From the NCBI GenBank assembly GCA_029055345.1, contig JAIDDJ010000056.1, forward strand, positions 12,737 to 46,419: DNA of 33,683 nucleotides, in the 5' to 3' direction. The notes below the pieces were generated by a model that worked only from the letters and a program-made list of their open reading frames with translations, was not told the origin of the DNA and did not search any database. A program made the translations under genes and the position numbers. The stretch is from Muribaculaceae bacterium (GTDB taxonomy: Bacteria; Bacteroidota; Bacteroidia; Bacteroidales; Muribaculaceae). Below are positions 26,903-33,683 of the stretch, in pieces. Within the stretch, counting starts at the first letter, position 1. Each line of letters starts with the position of its first letter.

Positions 26903-28888
26903 ATGGCCCCGACACTTCCCATTCTGATTCTTGCCATACCTTTCGCGATGTTCCTCATCCTGGGTATCGGCGGTGTGAAGATGCCCCGCAAAGTTGCCGG
27001 TACTCTTGGTATCATCGCCAATGGTACGCTGGCTGTGCTTGCCTATATCGTGGCCTTCACTTATTTCTTCTCCGGCTCTGCCGATTTTATCATCGATGGT
27101 GTGCGTCAGCAGTATCAGGTGTTTGATGTCACCTGGCTCGCTTTCACCGATCGTATGGTAGTGAACATCGGATTCCTTCTCGACCCGATTTGCGCCATGA
27201 TGCTTGTGGTGATTACCACAATATCATTTATGGTGCATCTTTACAGCTGGGGTTATATGGAGCATGAGCCCGGATTCCAGCGCTATTATGCCTTCCTGGC
27301 GCTCTTTACCTTCTCGATGCTCGGCCTTGTGGTTGCTACCAACATCTTCCAGATGTATATATTCTGGGAGCTCGTGGGTGTTTCCTCATATCTGCTTATC
27401 GGATTCTTCTATAAGTTGCCTTCGGCCGTCTCCGCTTCCAAGAAAGCATTTATCGTCACTCGCTTCGCCGATCTTTTCATGCTCATCGGTATTCTGGTGC
27501 TCTCATACTGCGTTTCGCAGACACCGGCCGATGGCCCCCTCGGCACAGCATCAGCCTTCAACTTCCTGATGCTTAATGAACAGCCGACAAACGTGCTCGC
27601 TTCCACCCTCGGAGCGACTTTCATGGGAGGTTCAATACTCACATGGGCGATGGTGTTGATATTTGTCGGTGGTATGGGTAAGTCGGCAATGATGCCTCTC
27701 CACATATGGCTCCCGGATGCAATGGAGGGCCCGACTCCGGTGTCAGCTCTTATCCATGCAGCTACGATGGTTGTGGCAGGTGTGTATTTGGTGGCTCGCT
27801 TCTTCCCGCTGTTCTGTGTTGTGCCGGATTCTCTTACTTTCATCAGTATTGTCGGTGCAATCACAGCGTTCTATGCGGCAGTAGTGGCTTGCGCGCAGAT
27901 AGATATCAAACGTATCCTCGCATTCTCCACAATATCGCAGATTGCATTCATGATGGTTTCTCTCGGATGCGCTTACGATCAACCCATCGAGGGTGTGCAT
28001 TACTCGGGTCTTGGATATATGGCCGGAATGTTCCACCTCTTCACTCACGCGATGTTTAAGGCCCTTCTCTTCCTTGGTGCAGGTGCGCTGATTCATGCCG
28101 TGCATTCAAACGACTATACGAAGATGGGTGGTCTTTGGAAATATATGCCTATCACACATTGGACTTTCCTTATCGGATGTCTCGCAATCGCCGGAATCTA
28201 CCCGTTCTCGGGCTTCTTCTCTAAGGACGAAATGCTCGCTGCCATGTTCAACCGTCATTGGTTCTACGGTGTATGGATGACTATGGTTGCCGGTCTGACC
28301 GCGTTCTATATGTTCCGTATGTATTTCCTCGTATTCTGGTGGGAAGAGAATCCTGAATATAAGAAAGAGGGGCATAAGCCTCACGATGCACCCTGGCAGA
28401 TGTCGGTGCCTCTGATTTTCCTCGCTTTGGTAAGCTGTGTGGCCGGTTTCATTCCGTTCGGTGAGTTTGTAACCTATAACGGTGAACCATATCACATCCA
28501 TATCGAGCCACAAGTAGCTGCCACTTCTCTTACCGTGGCTGTCCTGGCAATTGCCCTTGCTTTCGTGATGTATCGCAAGAAGAACTCACTCCCCTCAAAG
28601 TTCAAGAATGCCATGCCTGCTCTCTGGGAGGCGGCCCACCGTCGCTTCTATTGGGATGAAATCTATATGTTCATCACTCATAAGATCATCTTCAACGGCA
28701 TTTGCCGCGGCATTGCATGGTTCGACCGTCACATCATTGATGGCGCTATGGATGGAATGGCAAGCATGACTCAATGGGCTTCGCTCAAGATTAAGGGAAT
28801 GCAGAACGGTAGCATCCAGAGCTACGTTATCTGGTATTTCCTCGGAGCGGCAGTGCTTGCAGCTATTACGTGGATTTGTATCATTTGA
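26903..28888 (+). CDS. nuoL: NADH-quinone oxidoreductase subunit L
   Basis: A 661-aa antiporter-like proton-pumping subunit, normally at the distal tip of the membrane arm. The conserved channel glutamate is E156 (FWELVGVSSYLLIGF). Other signatures are GGMGKSAMMPLHIWLPDAME, PTPVSALIHAATMV, DIKRILAFSTISQIAFM and MFHLFTHAMFKALLFLGAGA. The C-terminal part contains the long lateral helix and a final membrane anchor (YVIWYFLGAAVLAAITWICI). Confidence 0.96.
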   Translation: MAPTLPILILAIPFAMFLILGIGGVKMPRKVAGTLGIIANGTLAVLAYIVAFTYFFSGSADFIIDGVRQQYQVFDVTWLAFTDRMVVNIGFLLDPICAMMLVVITTISFMVHLYSWGYMEHEPGFQRYYAFLALFTFSMLGLVVATNIFQMYIFWELVGVSSYLLIGFFYKLPSAVSASKKAFIVTRFADLFMLIGILVLSYCVSQTPADGPLGTASAFNFLMLNEQPTNVLASTLGATFMGGSILTWAMVLIFVGGMGKSAMMPLHIWLPDAMEGPTPVSALIHAATMVVAGVYLVARFFPLFCVVPDSLTFISIVGAITAFYAAVVACAQIDIKRILAFSTISQIAFMMVSLGCAYDQPIEGVHYSGLGYMAGMFHLFTHAMFKALLFLGAGALIHAVHSNDYTKMGGLWKYMPITHWTFLIGCLAIAGIYPFSGFFSKDEMLAAMFNRHWFYGVWMTMVAGLTAFYMFRMYFLVFWWEENPEYKKEGHKPHDAPWQMSVPLIFLALVSCVAGFIPFGEFVTYNGEPYHIHIEPQVAATSLTVAVLAIALAFVMYRKKNSLPSKFKNAMPALWEAAHRRFYWDEIYMFITHKIIFNGICRGIAWFDRHIIDGAMDGMASMTQWASLKIKGMQNGSIQSYVIWYFLGAAVLAAITWICII

Positions 28889-28914
28889 TTTATTGTCGCA
28901 AAAAGTTTTAGATA

Positions 28915-30429
28915 ATGTTTTCGAATTTCTTAATCTGGTTTGTTATCGTACCTGTCATCATGATGGCCGGGCTGGCATGCTGCGGCAATGACAATATGAA
29001 GGCTATCCGGACAGTGATGGTGGTATGTTCCACCGTGCTTCTCGGAATGTCTATCTGGATCGTCTGCGAGTTCCTGCACCTCAGGGCTGCCGGCGACACC
29101 TCTGAAATGCTCTTTACGGGGAGCTGGATGTGGTACGCACCCCTCAATATTCATCTCGCTGTGGGTGTTGACGGAATTTCGGTTCTGATGCTCCTTCTCT
29201 CGGCTATAATCGTATTTGCCGGAACCTTCGCATCGTGGAAAATCAATCCCCTTCCGAAGAATTTCTTCCTCTGGTTTGCGCTTCTGTCGACCGGCGTGTT
29301 CGGATTCTTCATCTCGATCGATATGTTCACCATGTTTATGTTCTATGAAGTGGCTCTTATCCCGATGTATTTGCTTATCGGTGTGTGGGGAACGGGTCGC
29401 AAGGAATATTCCGCAATGAAGCTTACGCTTATGCTAATGGGTGGGTCCGCCTTCCTGATGCTCGGTCTTCTCGGCATCTATTGGCATTCAGCTCCTGCAG
29501 GAGGTGAACACACATGGAATATCCTTCAGATAGCACATAACAATTCAATTGATCCTTCGTGGCAGAATCTTCTTTTCTGCTTCACATTCGTAGGATTCGG
29601 CGTGCTCGGCGCAATGTTCCCGTTCCATACATGGAGTCCTGATGGCCATGCCTGCGCTCCGACGGCCGTTTCTATGCTTCACGCCGGCGTTCTGATGAAG
29701 CTCGGTGGTTATGGCTGCTTCCGCATTGCCATTTACCTCCTCCCTTCAGCCGCTCAGGAACTCGCATGGATATTTATTATCCTGACCGGTATCTCGATTG
29801 TGTACGGTGCATTCTCGGCTTGCGTGCAGACCGACCTCAAGTATATCAACGCATATTCTTCGGTGTCTCACTGCGGTATGGTGCTGTTCGCAATTCTTAT
29901 GCTCAATAAGACAGCGATGACGGGTGGTATCCTGCAGATGCTCAGCCATGGTCTGATGACAGCTCTTTTCTTTGCTCTGATCGGTATGATTTATGGGCGC
30001 ACCCACACCCGCGATATCCGCGAGATGGGAGGCTTGATGCCAATAATGCCTTATCTGGGAGTATGCTATATGATTGCCGGTTTCGCATCGCTCGGTCTGC
30101 CGGGTCTTTCCGGCTTCGTGGCCGAGATGACAATCTTCTTCGGTGCTTTCCAGGACAGCGACATTTTCCATCGCATATTCGTGATAGCTGCCACTACATC
30201 AATCGTGATTACGGCAGTCTACATCCTGCGAGTTGTCGGCAAACTGATTCTCGGACCCGTAAAGGACGAGCATCATCGCCAACTCACAGATGCCACATGG
30301 TGGGAGCGCCTGTCGACGGTTACACTGATTGCTTGTCTCGCCGGTATCGGTTTCTTCCCCAACTGGCTTAACGAAACAATACAAAACAGCTTCACTCCAA
30401 TCATTAACGCCCTTAACAGCGCACTTTGA
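28915..30429 (+). CDS. nuoM: NADH-quinone oxidoreductase subunit M
   Basis: A 504-aa antiporter-like proton-pumping subunit with about 14 helices. The conserved glutamate is E145 (MFMFYEVALIPMYLLIGVWG). Other motifs are PFHTWSPDGHACAPTAVSML, DLKYINAYSSVSHCGMV and MLSHGLMTALFFALIGMIY. Length is normal. It follows nuoL by 26 bp. Confidence 0.96.
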   Translation: MFSNFLIWFVIVPVIMMAGLACCGNDNMKAIRTVMVVCSTVLLGMSIWIVCEFLHLRAAGDTSEMLFTGSWMWYAPLNIHLAVGVDGISVLMLLLSAIIVFAGTFASWKINPLPKNFFLWFALLSTGVFGFFISIDMFTMFMFYEVALIPMYLLIGVWGTGRKEYSAMKLTLMLMGGSAFLMLGLLGIYWHSAPAGGEHTWNILQIAHNNSIDPSWQNLLFCFTFVGFGVLGAMFPFHTWSPDGHACAPTAVSMLHAGVLMKLGGYGCFRIAIYLLPSAAQELAWIFIILTGISIVYGAFSACVQTDLKYINAYSSVSHCGMVLFAILMLNKTAMTGGILQMLSHGLMTALFFALIGMIYGRTHTRDIREMGGLMPIMPYLGVCYMIAGFASLGLPGLSGFVAEMTIFFGAFQDSDIFHRIFVIAATTSIVITAVYILRVVGKLILGPVKDEHHRQLTDATWWERLSTVTLIACLAGIGFFPNWLNETIQNSFTPIINALNSAL

Positions 30430-30469
30430 TGAATTAAACTAACATTAGCAACAACAAGAACAACATACA

Positions 30470-31942
30470 ATGGATTATTCACAATTTGGGGCAATGTTGC
30501 CCGAACTTATAATTCTCGGACTGTTCTTCATAGTGTTCCTTGTGGATACGTTCACAAAGGATGGAGAGAAGAAGTTTCTAACCCCCGTCACCGCCATATT
30601 GTTTGCTCTCTCTACGATAGCCATATGGATAATTCCGGCGAGCGATCAGGCTATATTCGGAGGAATGTATGTGGATACTGCCGCATGCAAGGTGATGAAA
30701 GCTATCCTCAATATAGGTGTGTTCATAGTCTTCCTCCAGTCGGCTGAATGGGTCCGCACCGATGAAATTGCAATCCGTAAAGGAGAGTTTTACGAGCTGA
30801 TTCTTGTAACGCTCTTCGGAATGTACCTTATGATTTCGGCACGTCATTTCCTGCTTTTTATCATCGGTCTGGAAGCAGCTTCCCTCCCGCTTGCCGCTCT
30901 GGTAGCATTCAATAAGAAGCACTATGACAGCCATGAGGCAGCCATAAAGTATATACTTACCGCGGTGTTCTCCTCGGCCATATTGTTGATGGGTATATCG
31001 TTCGTATATGCTTTCTCAGGTGGTTCGCTTTATTTCGAGGACATTCGGAATGCAATCAGCGTCGGAGCTCATTCAGGTCTTTTGATCTGTGCCCTCGCTT
31101 TTGTAATCGCGGGTATCGGCTTCAAACTGTCGCTCGTGCCGTTCCATCTCTGGACTGCCGATGTTTATCAAGGAGCTCCTACCGCTATTACTTCCTACCT
31201 CTCGGTTATATCCAAAGGGTCGGCTGCATTTGCTTTCTTTGTGATATTCGTTCAGGTCTTCGGAACTCTATACAGCGGTCTGTGGGAGTGGATGATGTAT
31301 GCAGTAATCATAGCCACAATCACGGTGGGTAACCTGTTTGCAATCCGTCAGAAGAACATGAAGCGATTCATGGCGTTCTCTTCGATTTCGCAAGCCGGTT
31401 ACATTATGCTTGGCGTAATGACCGAATCAGCGATGGGGCTCGGTTCGATGATGTTCTACATCTTTGTATATATCGTCAGCAACCTGGCTGCTTTCGGAGT
31501 AATTTCTGCAGTTGAGAATAAAACCGGCAAACTGAGCATGGATGACTACGATGGATTCCACAAGACCAATCCTCGGCTTTCATTTGCAATGACACTCGCA
31601 ATGTTCTCATTAGCCGGTATTCCTCCCTTTGCGGGATTCTTCAGTAAGATTCTCATATTTACATCTGTAACGGCAGTTGACAGCATGGCGCTATATATGC
31701 TCGTGCTTATCGCCTTGATCAACACCATCATCTCGCTCTACTACTATCTGCTTGTAGTGAAAGCCATATGGTTGAAGCCCGGAGATGCCAAGATAGAGCG
31801 GTTTGAGTCAGACAAATGTGATCGCGTTGCCATGTGCCTTTGCGTATCAGGAATTGTGTTCCTCGGCCTGGTCCCCTACATCTACGACTACTGCATAGAA
31901 GTAGCCCCCACAGCAATCGCAACCATCACCACACTCCTCTGA
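30470..31942 (+). CDS. nuoN: NADH-quinone oxidoreductase subunit N
   Basis: A 490-aa third antiporter-like subunit. The conserved glutamate is E135 (IIGLEAASLPLAALVAFNKK). PFHLWTADVYQGAPTAITSYL and RQKNMKRFMAFSSISQAGYIMLG are family signatures. It is the last gene of the nuo-atp string, and a strong hairpin lies 65 bp downstream. Confidence 0.96.
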   Translation: MDYSQFGAMLPELIILGLFFIVFLVDTFTKDGEKKFLTPVTAILFALSTIAIWIIPASDQAIFGGMYVDTAACKVMKAILNIGVFIVFLQSAEWVRTDEIAIRKGEFYELILVTLFGMYLMISARHFLLFIIGLEAASLPLAALVAFNKKHYDSHEAAIKYILTAVFSSAILLMGISFVYAFSGGSLYFEDIRNAISVGAHSGLLICALAFVIAGIGFKLSLVPFHLWTADVYQGAPTAITSYLSVISKGSAAFAFFVIFVQVFGTLYSGLWEWMMYAVIIATITVGNLFAIRQKNMKRFMAFSSISQAGYIMLGVMTESAMGLGSMMFYIFVYIVSNLAAFGVISAVENKTGKLSMDDYDGFHKTNPRLSFAMTLAMFSLAGIPPFAGFFSKILIFTSVTAVDSMALYMLVLIALINTIISLYYYLLVVKAIWLKPGDAKIERFESDKCDRVAMCLCVSGIVFLGLVPYIYDYCIEVAPTAIATITTLL

Positions 31943-32006
31943 TAACCGGAGAAAAGTTCAAACGGCACGGTTGAAGATATTCAAACTAAAGATTCTCGTC
32001 CAAATA

Positions 32007-32040
32007 GCAACAGGAGCGCATTGAGATGCGCTCCTGTTGT
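32007..32040 (+). terminator. Terminator-like hairpin after nuoN
   Basis: A 13-bp perfect stem (CAACAGGAGCGCA, 32008-32020, with 32027-32039) plus one G-U pair closes a 6-nt loop. There is no run of T afterwards, so it may be a Rho-assisted end or 3' stabiliser. It is the only strong hairpin I find downstream of nuoN. Confidence 0.7.
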
Positions 32041-32127
32041 GATAAATACCAATAATAGGACTACGAAAGCATTAACTGAAATACATCCGAATTTTCATTC
32101 ATCCGTCTTTATATGGGGCCCTTGTGC
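32041..32127. other. Non-coding AT-rich gap
   Basis: I see no reading frame, promoter or repeat here between the nuo hairpin and the end of the broken frame at 32128. Together with the hairpin and that frame it makes up the roughly 400-bp stretch without an intact gene between nuoN and the accessory module. Confidence 0.5.
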
Positions 32128-32335
32128 TTATCGTTTACCATAGATGTTAGTTTGTATTGATTGTATGGATAGTAACGATGAACCAACATTTTTCCTTGCC
32201 GCAGCATCGGCTATAGGCTCAAAGTGTGACTTGTAATCATCTTTCTTGATGTTAAGGCGTTTATCGAAAGTAAGGAGATTTATTTTAATTCGCACTCCAA
32301 ATTATCCTTGATGACTGGGCAATATACTGGCTCAT
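32128..32335 (-). pseudogene. Broken small fourth gene of the accessory module
   Basis: An ATG at 32335, 10 bp after the stop of the 80-aa gene, opens a 16-codon frame (MSQYIAQSSRIIWSAN, stop at 32285-32287). In another frame the minus strand is open from 32301 down to the stop at 32128-32130, with a GTG at 32295 but no ATG. This second frame gives protein-like sequence (KRLNIKKDDYKSHFEPIADA and LLSIQSIQTNIYGKR). A single frameshift around 32293-32302 would join the two into a protein of about 67 residues. I do not recognise the family. It could also be chance or a small gene starting at GTG. Confidence 0.35.
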
Positions 32336-32345
32336 GCGATAATCT

Positions 32346-32588
32346 TTATTCGCTTAATCCGCGCAGAGTTCCACGGCGAAGTTCCTCTGTTAACAATTCA
32401 TAAATATATGCCGGGCTTTCTATATAGAGGTCGGTGCGCTTCTCGCATAGTTTGTCGAAAGTCTCAGAATTATGAAACAGTAGTAACGCTTCCTCAAGGC
32501 CAAGCGCTTGGTCACGCATTATCCATTCCACTACCCTGGTGGTTATGTATTCTACCAGGAAATCAAAATTATTGTTTCGCTGTTTCAT
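32346..32588 (-). CDS. Small helical protein, third gene of the DUF3990 module
   Basis: An 80-aa acidic, helix-rich protein (FLVEYITTRVVEWIMRDQAL, LGLEEALLLFHNSETFDKL, LYIESPAYIYELLTEELRRG). The SETF-x-LYxxSPAYxYxLL pattern is, as I recall, that of small proteins that accompany DUF3990 genes in gut Bacteroidales and Firmicutes. Its ATG overlaps the stop of the DUF3990 gene by 4 nt (ATGA), so the two are translationally coupled. It may bind the enzyme or act as a co-factor or antidote; there is no direct evidence. Confidence 0.75.
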   Translation of the reverse strand: MKQRNNNFDFLVEYITTRVVEWIMRDQALGLEEALLLFHNSETFDKLCEKRTDLYIESPAYIYELLTEELRRGTLRGLSE

Positions 32589-33058
32589 ATCCTTCTTATA
32601 TATTTAAGCGATTCTTCTGTAGCAAAGAAATATTGAGAATTGAGGTCTTTATAAATAAGGCCTGCTACGACAGCATCAAGGTCGATGATTTCCATATCGA
32701 AGAGACCGAAAAGACGCGCCATGTTGTCATTGGCCACAGGACCGATGACAATGTCATAGTCATGATTATATTCTTCTCTTTCCTGCCTACGGTTTGCCAT
32801 TACGAACAGTGCCCATTCCTTATCTGGTTTATCGAATACCTTCACTTTTAATCCCGCGGCAATGGCTGCATCGAGATCAAATTCAAATTCAGTTACAATA
32901 GGAACTCCTCCGAAGCGATCTGCTATTCTCCTTGACCAATAAATTGCCTGATTTTTTATATGGGTAGTGTAGAAACCTTTACCGAAATCCTTGAATTTCT
33001 TGCCTTGCGACAAATCAATATTGCCTATAGGCTGATTTGAACCGTGATATAGAATCAT
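32585..33058 (-). CDS. DUF3990 ADP-ribosyltransferase-like protein, probable toxin
   Basis: A 157-aa protein starting at the ATG at 33058 (MILYHGSNQPIGNIDL). An upstream in-frame ATG at 33109 lies inside the previous gene and adds nothing conserved. It matches the DUF3990 pattern: YHGS with H5, FKDFGKGFYTT with Y30, KEWALFVMANR with E81, and YDIVIGPVANDNM. These three residues sit where H-Y-E ADP-ribosyltransferases keep their NAD-binding and catalytic residues. It likely transfers ADP-ribose from NAD to an unknown target. It overlaps both neighbours by 4 nt (ATGA). Its position behind an HTH protein with an antitoxin-like half suggests the toxin of a toxin-antitoxin pair; this is inferred from context and family. 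Confidence 0.82.
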   Translation of the reverse strand: MILYHGSNQPIGNIDLSQGKKFKDFGKGFYTTHIKNQAIYWSRRIADRFGGVPIVTEFEFDLDAAIAAGLKVKVFDKPDKEWALFVMANRRQEREEYNHDYDIVIGPVANDNMARLFGLFDMEIIDLDAVVAGLIYKDLNSQYFFATEESLKYIRRI

Positions 33059-33483
33059 GACACCGCACCTCCATTTCTTTGACAGATTGCAGCCATATCC
33101 TCCACACACTCTTGAAGTGAGAGCTGATGCTCTGCTTCATAATTACGGATTGAAAAATCAAGACCCTTGAACCGTGACAGATAATTACAAGCCTCCTTTT
33201 TTGTCAATTTATATTTGCGTGCAAATAAACCAAGACTCATCACTATATAATGAATTACATCTGATGAAACTGGTTCAGTTGACTTTAATTCTACGCGTGC
33301 TGACACTCCTAAAGCTTCTGACAACTTATTGATTGTGGAGAAAGTAATACCTCTACCGTTCTCAATCTTTGAAATCTCAGATTTAGTCACACCAACTTTC
33401 TTACCCAATTGTTCCTGCGTAAGCTCCAGTTCCTTTCTCCGCTGAAGGAAAAGATTTCCTATTTCATCAAATCTATCTGTCAT
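33055..33483 (-). CDS. XRE-type HTH protein fused to a DUF3791-like domain, probable antitoxin
   Basis: A 142-aa protein starting at the ATG at 33483 (MTDRFDEIGNLFLQRRKELE); the upstream in-frame ATG at 33507 overlaps the -7 box. Residues 8-62 are an XRE helix-turn-helix (LTQEQLGKKVGVTKSEISKI, then LSEALGVSARVEL). Residues about 76-132 (IHYIVMSLGLFARKYKLTKK, ACNYLSRFKGLDFSIRNYEA, LSLQECVEDM) look like DUF3791, a small domain usually encoded as a separate gene next to DUF3990. So the DNA-binding and partner-binding parts appear fused. The gene overlaps the DUF3990 gene by ATGA. It is expected to neutralise the enzyme and repress the operon at the repeats near 33495-33517. Confidence 0.82.
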   Translation of the reverse strand: MTDRFDEIGNLFLQRRKELELTQEQLGKKVGVTKSEISKIENGRGITFSTINKLSEALGVSARVELKSTEPVSSDVIHYIVMSLGLFARKYKLTKKEACNYLSRFKGLDFSIRNYEAEHQLSLQECVEDMAAICQRNGGAVS

Positions 33484-33494
33484 AATTATTCTTA

Positions 33495-33517
33495 TTAGTA
33501 AAAGCAAAGTTAGTAAA
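33495..33517 (-). promoter_or_regulatory. Promoter and direct repeats before the HTH/DUF3990 module
   Basis: A minus-strand TAACTTTG -7 box (plus CAAAGTTA, 33505-33512) predicts a start near 33502 and a leader of about 19 nt. No TTTG is found at -33. TTAGTAAA occurs at 33495-33502, over the start, and again at 33510-33517, overlapping the -7 box, 15 bp apart. This placement suits autorepression by the HTH protein. Confidence 0.5.
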
Positions 33518-33553
33518 TGTTTCCAATATTAGCTACATTTTAATCACTATTTT

Positions 33554-33624
33554 TGATAGATCTATCATAAGAGAAAAGCTCATATAGCTTTTATAATACA
33601 TATATTATCATTAGTGTCCACTAA
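33554..33624. other. Cluster of three short dyads upstream of the accessory module
   Basis: A 14-bp perfect palindrome (33554-33567, core GATAGATCTATC), a 7-bp hairpin AAAAGCT/AGCTTTT (33574-33592) and a dyad TTAGTG/CACTAA (33611-33624) lie in AT-rich DNA with no gene. They may be binding sites or the end of a mobile element. From 33625 to the window end I see nothing further. Confidence 0.4.
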
Positions 33625-33683
33625 AAAATCATAAGAGTACTTTGAAATTATTGAAATTCAATTTGTTGTGAAGAAATTTGGAG

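Overview
The window looks like a chromosomal segment of a gut Bacteroidales bacterium, most likely of the Muribaculaceae type. This is judged from gene content and promoter style, not from a database search. Supporting signs are an 11-subunit-type NADH dehydrogenase cluster with a fused nuoCD and no nuoE, nuoF or nuoG; an ATP synthase cluster that starts with atpD-atpC; TonB-dependent receptors paired with lipoproteins; and four promoters with a Bacteroidetes TAnnTTTG -7 box lying exactly 20 bp from a TTTG -33 element.

Left end (1-4860): an AT-richer block. Two secreted beta-sandwich proteins read leftward: a 518-aa protein and, 23 bp downstream, a tandem-repeat protein cut by the window edge. 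The repeat protein is open from position 1 to its ATG at 1334, and its 321-bp repeats are almost identical. Divergent from them is a lipoprotein-type TPR, membrane and helix-turn-helix regulator. The intergenic region between the two directions holds paired GGGTA direct repeats about 40-59 bp upstream of both predicted start sites, and a GGGTA inverted repeat in the regulator leader. This looks like a small self-contained regulator/surface-protein unit.

Middle left (4875-14145): a leftward operon of a CarboxypepD-type TonB-dependent receptor and an OB-fold lipoprotein with a triplicated module; RNase Z (leftward); and a rightward TonB-dependent receptor plus lipoprotein pair whose GTG start falls on its predicted transcription start.

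Core (14227-32040): one very long rightward gene string, nuoA-nuoB-nuoCD-nuoH, then atpD-atpC-atpB-atpE-atpF-atpH-atpA-atpG, then nuoI-nuoJ-nuoK-nuoL-nuoM-nuoN. The complete F1Fo ATP synthase cluster sits inside the complex I cluster, and I see one good promoter (before nuoA) and one strong hairpin (after nuoN). The string encodes proton pumping by a quinone-reducing complex I without the NADH-binding module, together with ATP synthesis from the resulting gradient. NuoI carries a roughly 88-residue Ala/Lys/Glu tail, AtpC is only 78 aa, and subunit a is extended at both ends.

Right end (32041-33683): an AT-richer accessory patch with a leftward three-gene module joined by two 4-nt ATGA overlaps: an XRE-type HTH protein with a DUF3791-like C-terminal half, a DUF3990 ADP-ribosyltransferase-like protein, and a small helical protein. 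A broken fourth reading frame follows. It looks like a toxin-antitoxin or defence-type module. No tRNA, rRNA or CRISPR array was seen.
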